In this document: positions 60,435 through 64,000 of the stretch, piece after piece | How positions within the stretch are numbered: position 1 is the stretch's first letter | How the letters are laid out: the number at the start of each line of letters is the position of its first letter | Notes under the pieces: generated by a model | What the model saw: only the letters and a program-made list of their open reading frames with translations | What the model was told of the DNA's origin: nothing | Databases searched by the model: none | Assembly: GCF_013299185.1 (NCBI RefSeq) | Contig: NZ_JAAFKG010000006.1 | Coordinates: forward strand, 1-64,000 | Length of the DNA: 64,000 bases | Direction: 5' to 3' | From: Microcoleus sp. bin48.metabat.b7b8b9.023 | GTDB lineage: Bacteria > Cyanobacteriota > Cyanobacteriia > Cyanobacteriales > Microcoleaceae | Program-made: the position numbers and the translations under genes

Positions 60435-60704
60435 CTATTTCTGAGCTAATATTGCATCGTAATCACCATGAGTCCCTATCCAAAACCAGACTATACCTTC
60501 AGGTTTCTCAACTCCCAAAGCGCGGTAACTATCGCCTACTCGCACCGATTGCAATTGCTTTCGCCTGCCAACTTTTTTAAAATGTAACGAAGGGTGATAG
60601 GGATCGACTTTGAGTAATTCGTAGTTTTTATCGGCTAAAGCTTGTATTTCTTGAGGTAGCTGGTGATAGCACTGCCAAAAACGCGGTAAAGTCAGATGCT
60701 TCAT
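60435..60704 (-). CDS. RelE/ParE-superfamily toxin
   Basis: An 89-residue toxin. FWQCYHQLPQEIQALADKNYELL, then HPSLHFKKVGRRKQLQSVRVG and YRALGVE..EGIVWFWIGTHGDYD are typical of RelE/HigB-like ribosome-dependent mRNA interferases. The start overlaps the antitoxin stop by 4 bp (ATGA, 60701-60704). It appears complete. Confidence 0.88.
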   Translation of the reverse strand: MKHLTLPRFWQCYHQLPQEIQALADKNYELLKVDPYHPSLHFKKVGRRKQLQSVRVGDSYRALGVEKPEGIVWFWIGTHGDYDAILAQK

Positions 60705-60910
60705 AATGCTTGAGCCAATCCCGCTTCATACTCTGCATCGACTTCATCAAGTAGCGCATCTAACCGCCCATCCTCCAAATCGTCTTCAATTTGCCTATCC
60801 CAAACCTGTTGGCGATACTCTATCAGCCAAACAGTGAGTTCCGATAGTTCCTTAACCGACAAGTTCATAATTGCTGTTTCAAGTTCTTTAACGCTCATGA
60901 TTTTTGCCAC
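60701..60910 (-). CDS. Antitoxin of RelE-type pair
   Basis: A 69-residue acidic protein (MAKIMSVKELETAIMNLSVKELSEL...EAGLAQAL). It is helical, with a toxin-binding C-terminal tail rich in Asp/Glu (QIEDDLEDGRLDALLDEVDAE). No DNA-binding domain is evident. Assignment rests on the overlapping pair. Confidence 0.82.
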   Translation of the reverse strand: MAKIMSVKELETAIMNLSVKELSELTVWLIEYRQQVWDRQIEDDLEDGRLDALLDEVDAEYEAGLAQAL

Positions 60911-61252
60911 ATCATTATATTATCAATATACCAAATATTTGGTGCATCTGGTTTTTGAAGAGGGCGAAGCATGACCGCATATAAATTATTAGTTATAATC
61001 TTATATTCACTGCGGTCATGCTTCGCCCCTACAAACATATTTGCCTTGCACAAGCCGCTGCACCCCAAAGATTTTCATCTAGAAGCATAAGCACTGGAAT
61101 CTCTCTCTAGAAATCATCATTTTGGCTAGATTTTCCAGCACTTTAATTGCTTGATTTTCCAAGCATATTTGTAGGGTGCGTCGCTGTGACATTTTCAAGT
61201 TAAGTTGAGATTGTGTATCGGGCGACGCACCCTACGGTTAATTAAATCGAAA
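60911..61252. repeat. Two foldback repeats upstream of the RelE pair
   Basis: 60962-61028 has an 18-bp perfect stem (GGGCGAAGCATGACCGCA with its complement) around a 31-nt AT-rich loop. 61171-61235 has GTAGGGTGCGTCGC and GCGACGCACCCTAC ends; the related element lies at 62176-62240. No gene is seen. Confidence 0.85.
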
Positions 61253-62047
61253 CTATCTCGTCACACACACTCCGCCTACAGATACGCGACATTGCTCGGG
61301 ACGATCGAACCTGCTATTGTCATTAGACCGATCGAATCTACCATCATCCAGCCTCGCCGAATCTAAATCTCTAGTCCGCGAATTGTAATAATAATCGCCC
61401 GCCGGAACAGCCCTAGTCGGTACAGCACAATAAGTCCCGTCCCTGCCGGTATCGTCAAATCTTACTCTTACCATAGTACGTCTGAGGCGACAGTCGATCG
61501 GGTTTAAGCCAAAATCATCTCGCAAAATCGTTTCTCCATCGTAGCTGCTGTTACGGCCCCTATCGCTTCTGTCATCGCGCCTATTGCTAGCCCGTCTGTC
61601 GCCGCCATCAATTCCCGCAACTTCCACCGTGTAGCTACCGCCCCTCGCAGCATCTTTCGCCAACACCAAAAGCTTGTAATCGCCGCTGCGGGGAATCACA
61701 TAATTAAAAGAACGGTCTTGGGTAAAAGCAACTTGCTTGTTGTTTCCGTAAAATAGTACCATGACGGGAGTAAAACCGCGACTTCTATCCGTATCTAAAA
61801 ACACTTGAATGTTATCGCCTTCCCGAGCGTTGAAAGTGTATTCTTGACCGCGCAATTCTTCCGTCGGAGCACCGGGCGTCCACATATTTCGGAAGCGGTA
61901 AATCGGGGAATTGCGGCGGATTACTCCATCTATGCGATCGTTATTTTGTATCAATTCGGCAACAGCACTCTGAGGAATCGCCGTAAGTGCCAATCCGGCA
62001 ACTAGCACAGTGGCAGCAATACTATTTAACCAGTTGTGTGCTTTCAT
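61253..62047 (-). CDS. Secreted protein with pre-peptidase-like domain, unknown function
   Basis: A 264-residue exported protein. The signal peptide is cleaved near AVAEL (about residue 30). Residues about 35-150 form a beta-sandwich with 'GQEYTFNAREGDNIQVFLDTDRSRG' and 'YKLLVLAKDA..GSYTVEV', resembling pre-peptidase C-terminal (PPC) domains. Residues about 150-240 are Arg/Asp/Ser-rich and low-complexity, followed by a small Cys-containing segment. The function is unknown. Composition (many RDDRSDRG units) suggests a disordered linker. Confidence 0.78.
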   Translation of the reverse strand: MKAHNWLNSIAATVLVAGLALTAIPQSAVAELIQNNDRIDGVIRRNSPIYRFRNMWTPGAPTEELRGQEYTFNAREGDNIQVFLDTDRSRGFTPVMVLFYGNNKQVAFTQDRSFNYVIPRSGDYKLLVLAKDAARGGSYTVEVAGIDGGDRRASNRRDDRSDRGRNSSYDGETILRDDFGLNPIDCRLRRTMVRVRFDDTGRDGTYCAVPTRAVPAGDYYYNSRTRDLDSARLDDGRFDRSNDNSRFDRPEQCRVSVGGVCVTR

Positions 62048-62265
62048 ATCAACCTCTCAAAAATTTTAAAATCTTTTTGCCTTGTTTGCGCCGACATTTG
62101 CATACACTCTCTATTTTAAATCTAATTTCTGTCAACCGTGTTAACCTCACCCAACAGGACTATTTAGGATTTATTGTAGGGTGCGTCAGGGCTGAATTTT
62201 TTAATCGCAGACTAATTATTTTTCCCCTGACGCACCCTACCAACTTATAGACGTTGATGCCGCAT
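62048..62265. repeat. Spacer with GTAGGGTGCGTC foldback
   Basis: 62176-62240 is a foldback with 14-15-bp arms (GTAGGGTGCGTCAGG and CCTGACGCACCCTAC) around a 35-nt loop. It is a relative of 61171-61235 and lies 26 bp after the LD-carboxypeptidase stop, so it could be its terminator. No gene is seen. Confidence 0.75.
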
Positions 62266-63231
62266 CTAAAGTTGCGATGTATCCCCACAAATCAGCAATC
62301 CCGATTCAGCATCGAGACTCGCCTCAATTCCCATCGGTAAAGCAGCGTTAACCCCTTCATGCCCAAACGGCAAATCCGAGACAATGGGAATATTCAAGTC
62401 AAAGAGCCGATCGCGCAAAACCTCTTCTATAGTAAAACTAGGACTATCCGGGCCCACCTCGCAGCGACTAAACCGTCCCAAAGCAATCCCCCGCACCCCC
62501 GCAAAAGCCCCCGCCATCCGCCACTGAGTTAACATACGATCGACCCTGTAAGGAGCCTCCGAAACATCCTCAAATGCGAGAATAGCACCAGTCAAATCCG
62601 GTTGATACGGGGTTCCGAGCAAATGAGTAGCCACCGTCAGATTCGCCGGAAACAGTCGCCCCGAAGCCTTTCCACCAGCCCATCCTTTACCTTGCAAAGA
62701 TTGTAACGGACGGCCTTCGATGCAGTCAAAAAGTCGATCGACCGACCAATCCGGTTCAGCCGCCAAAGTTGTCAGCAGCGGCCCGTGAACGCCCCAAATC
62801 CCCAATTTGTCGTGATTCCACAGCAAAGCCGTAATATCGGAAAAACCGATCAACCATTTCGGCGCATGGGAATTGCTAATTGGGAATTGGGCATCGGGCA
62901 TTGGGCATCGGGCATTTTCACTTTTTTGGAGTTCCGGGTTTTCCTTTTGTCCGACTTTTGCTTTTTCCAAAAGTCGAGTGCTGCCGAAACCGCCTCGAAC
63001 ACACAGAATACCGCGACAATCCGGGTCACTGAGGGCATCTGCCAACTGTCGGACGCGGTTTGCGTCGGAACCGGCCAAATAGCCAGCGCGATCGTCAAAA
63101 CCGGGTGTTAATTCAACTCGATAGCCGCGGGATTTCCAAATTTCCAAACCGCGTTCAAAATTAGTCAATTCTCGCAGCGCGCCGCTAGGTGCAATTACCC
63201 GCAGCAAATCTCCCGGTTGCAGCCATTTCAT
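62266..63231 (-). CDS. ldcA: LD-carboxypeptidase (S66 family) with heptamer insertion
   Basis: A 321-residue S66 peptidase that trims the terminal D-Ala from tetrapeptides during peptidoglycan recycling. RVIAPSGALRE, GILCVRGGFGSTRLLE, IGFSDITALL (the Ser is the likely nucleophile) and PFGHEGVNAALPMG with the conserved His are present. Residues about 92-122 ([29 protein letters not shown]) form an extra segment. It is encoded partly by TGCCCAA/TGCCCGA heptamers, between KAKVG and PKWLIGFSD, where normal homologues have a short loop. It begins with ATGAAATGGCTGCAACC. Confidence 0.9.
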   Translation of the reverse strand: MKWLQPGDLLRVIAPSGALRELTNFERGLEIWKSRGYRVELTPGFDDRAGYLAGSDANRVRQLADALSDPDCRGILCVRGGFGSTRLLEKAKVGQKENPELQKSENARCPMPDAQFPISNSHAPKWLIGFSDITALLWNHDKLGIWGVHGPLLTTLAAEPDWSVDRLFDCIEGRPLQSLQGKGWAGGKASGRLFPANLTVATHLLGTPYQPDLTGAILAFEDVSEAPYRVDRMLTQWRMAGAFAGVRGIALGRFSRCEVGPDSPSFTIEEVLRDRLFDLNIPIVSDLPFGHEGVNAALPMGIEASLDAESGLLICGDTSQL

Positions 63232-63488
63232 ATTATTATTAATAATCTATTAAGGTACGTAGTTGCGCTTCAGCGCTCTTTGCATTTAAGGTACGTAGTT
63301 GCGCTTTAGCGCTCCTTGCATTTAAGGTACGTAGTTGCGCTTCAGCGCTCTTTGCATTTAAGGTACGTAGTTGCGCTTTAGCGCTCTTTTCGTATATAGT
63401 AAGAGCGCTAAAGCGCAACTACGTACCTAATTCGGACATTGCTTGTACAGCATCAGAATTCCATGCAGTGGATTTCCACCTTTGATAC
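63232..63488. repeat. Tandem GCGCTT repeats between ldcA and map
   Basis: 63253-63427 holds four direct 37-bp units with AGGTACGTAGTTGCGCTT and AGCGCTC(T/C)TT, then an inverted unit (AAGAGCGCTAAAGCGCAACT). They would fold into one strong hairpin after map stops at 63489. No gene is seen. Confidence 0.85.
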
Positions 63489-64000
63489 CTACGGTAAAGT
63501 CAGAATTTCCACCCCAGAATCAGTCACAGCCAGAGTGTGTTCAAACTGAGCCGAAAGCTTACCATCCTTAGTTATCGCAGTCCAACCATCGGCCAAAATT
63601 TCCACATCCCAAGTACCCTCATTAATCATCGGCTCGATCGTAAAAACCATGCCTTGTCTGAGCTTTTTCCCCGTCCCCCGCTTACCGTAATGCAAAATTT
63701 CCGGTTCAGTGTGAAAAACGCGGTGCACGCCGTGTCCCGCAAAATTTCGCACCACCGAAAAACCTTGGGCTTCAGCATATTCTTGAATCGCCGCACCGAT
63801 ATCACCGGTACGAGCACCAGGCTTAACTTCCGCAATTCCTCTTCTCAGGCATTCCTCAGTTACTTCAACTAACCTTTTAGCTACAGGTGAAGGTTCCCCA
63901 ACAAAAAAAGTTTTAGAAGTATCGCCATGATAGCCATCAACCAAAGGTGTTACATCAATGTTAATAATGTCACCTTTTCTGAGAATTTGTTTGGCATTCG
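63489..64000 (-). CDS. map: Type I methionine aminopeptidase, N-terminus outside the window
   Basis: Partial CDS. The open frame runs past the right edge: codons before the ATG at 63944 read NAKQILRKGDIINIDVTPLVDGYHGDTSKTFFVGEPSP (partly quoted as GDIINIDVTPLVDGYHGDTS). DVTPLVDGYHGDTS carries two metal-binding aspartates. GHGVHRVFHTEPEI holds the third-site His and FTIEPMINEG the Glu; FEHTLAVTDSG-type end supplies the last Glu. So only the first part of the pita-bread fold is missing. It removes the initiator methionine of nascent proteins. Confidence 0.94.
   Translation of the reverse strand, partial: NAKQILRKGDIINIDVTPLVDGYHGDTSKTFFVGEPSPVAKRLVEVTEECLRRGIAEVKPGARTGDIGAAIQEYAEAQGFSVVRNFAGHGVHRVFHTEPEILHYGKRGTGKKLRQGMVFTIEPMINEGTWDVEILADGWTAITKDGKLSAQFEHTLAVTDSGVEILTLP

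Noticed and set aside
63253-63427. Four 37-bp direct repeats considered as a CRISPR array
   Set aside because: There are no unique spacers; units abut each other and the family is found scattered as palindromes.

Overview
The window reads as chromosomal DNA of a filamentous non-heterocystous cyanobacterium of the Microcoleus/Oscillatoria/Phormidium kind. Evidence: photosystem I subunit PsaE, the NDH-1 subunit NdhO, a DXCF cyanobacteriochrome kinase, slr1658/slr1659-type regulators, very frequent HIP1 octamers (GCGATCGC and variants), and abundant heptameric tandem repeats and foldback elements. No rRNA, tRNA or CRISPR array was recognised. The last gene (methionine aminopeptidase) runs off the right edge.

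Layout. 0-4 kb: repeats with a kinase scrap, a tandem pair of peptidoglycan-binding proteins, and nnr. 4.2-5.8 kb: a multi-hairpin RNA candidate directly in front of mnmA. 7-12 kb: a partner-switching module (membrane SpoIIE-type phosphatase, anti-sigma-like ATPase, STAS protein) ending in a class III nucleotide cyclase. 12-18 kb: an ABC substrate-binding lipoprotein, a pentapeptide protein, a cupin, a solo TnpB and a PIN-domain pair. 18-33 kb: acnB, a LOV-GGDEF-EAL protein convergent with a DXCF cyanobacteriochrome histidine kinase, mdh and ndhO. 33.6-35 kb: psaE-mutM. 35.5-42.5 kb: a split NACHT ATPase/WD40 pair, a large repeat field, a MazF-type toxin-antitoxin pair, a Uma2 nuclease and a RibD-like reductase. 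42.5-48.6 kb: a FemAB-like acyltransferase, a secreted protein, an orphan kinase and ftsH. 48.7-55.3 kb: an accessory region with DUF4160/DUF2442, a Panacea remnant, an NB-ARC protein, VapBC, a complete Panacea pair and a destroyed VapC. 55.4-64 kb: a B12 radical SAM enzyme, an epimerase, hemE, a RelE-type pair, a secreted protein, an LD-carboxypeptidase and map.

Two themes stand out. First, signalling: blue-light (LOV) and bilin (cyanobacteriochrome) sensing, c-di-GMP turnover, cyclic nucleotide synthesis, partner switching and STAND NTPases all occur here. Second, small repeats shape the genes: they sit inside the reading frames of mutM, ldcA, the EAL domain, the RibD-like gene and nnr, provide the stop codons of two unrelated genes, and have broken a toxin gene. 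One 119-125 bp family has clear 9-bp target duplications, and a five-copy composite element joins a CAGTTGA array to a conserved core of about 110 bp.
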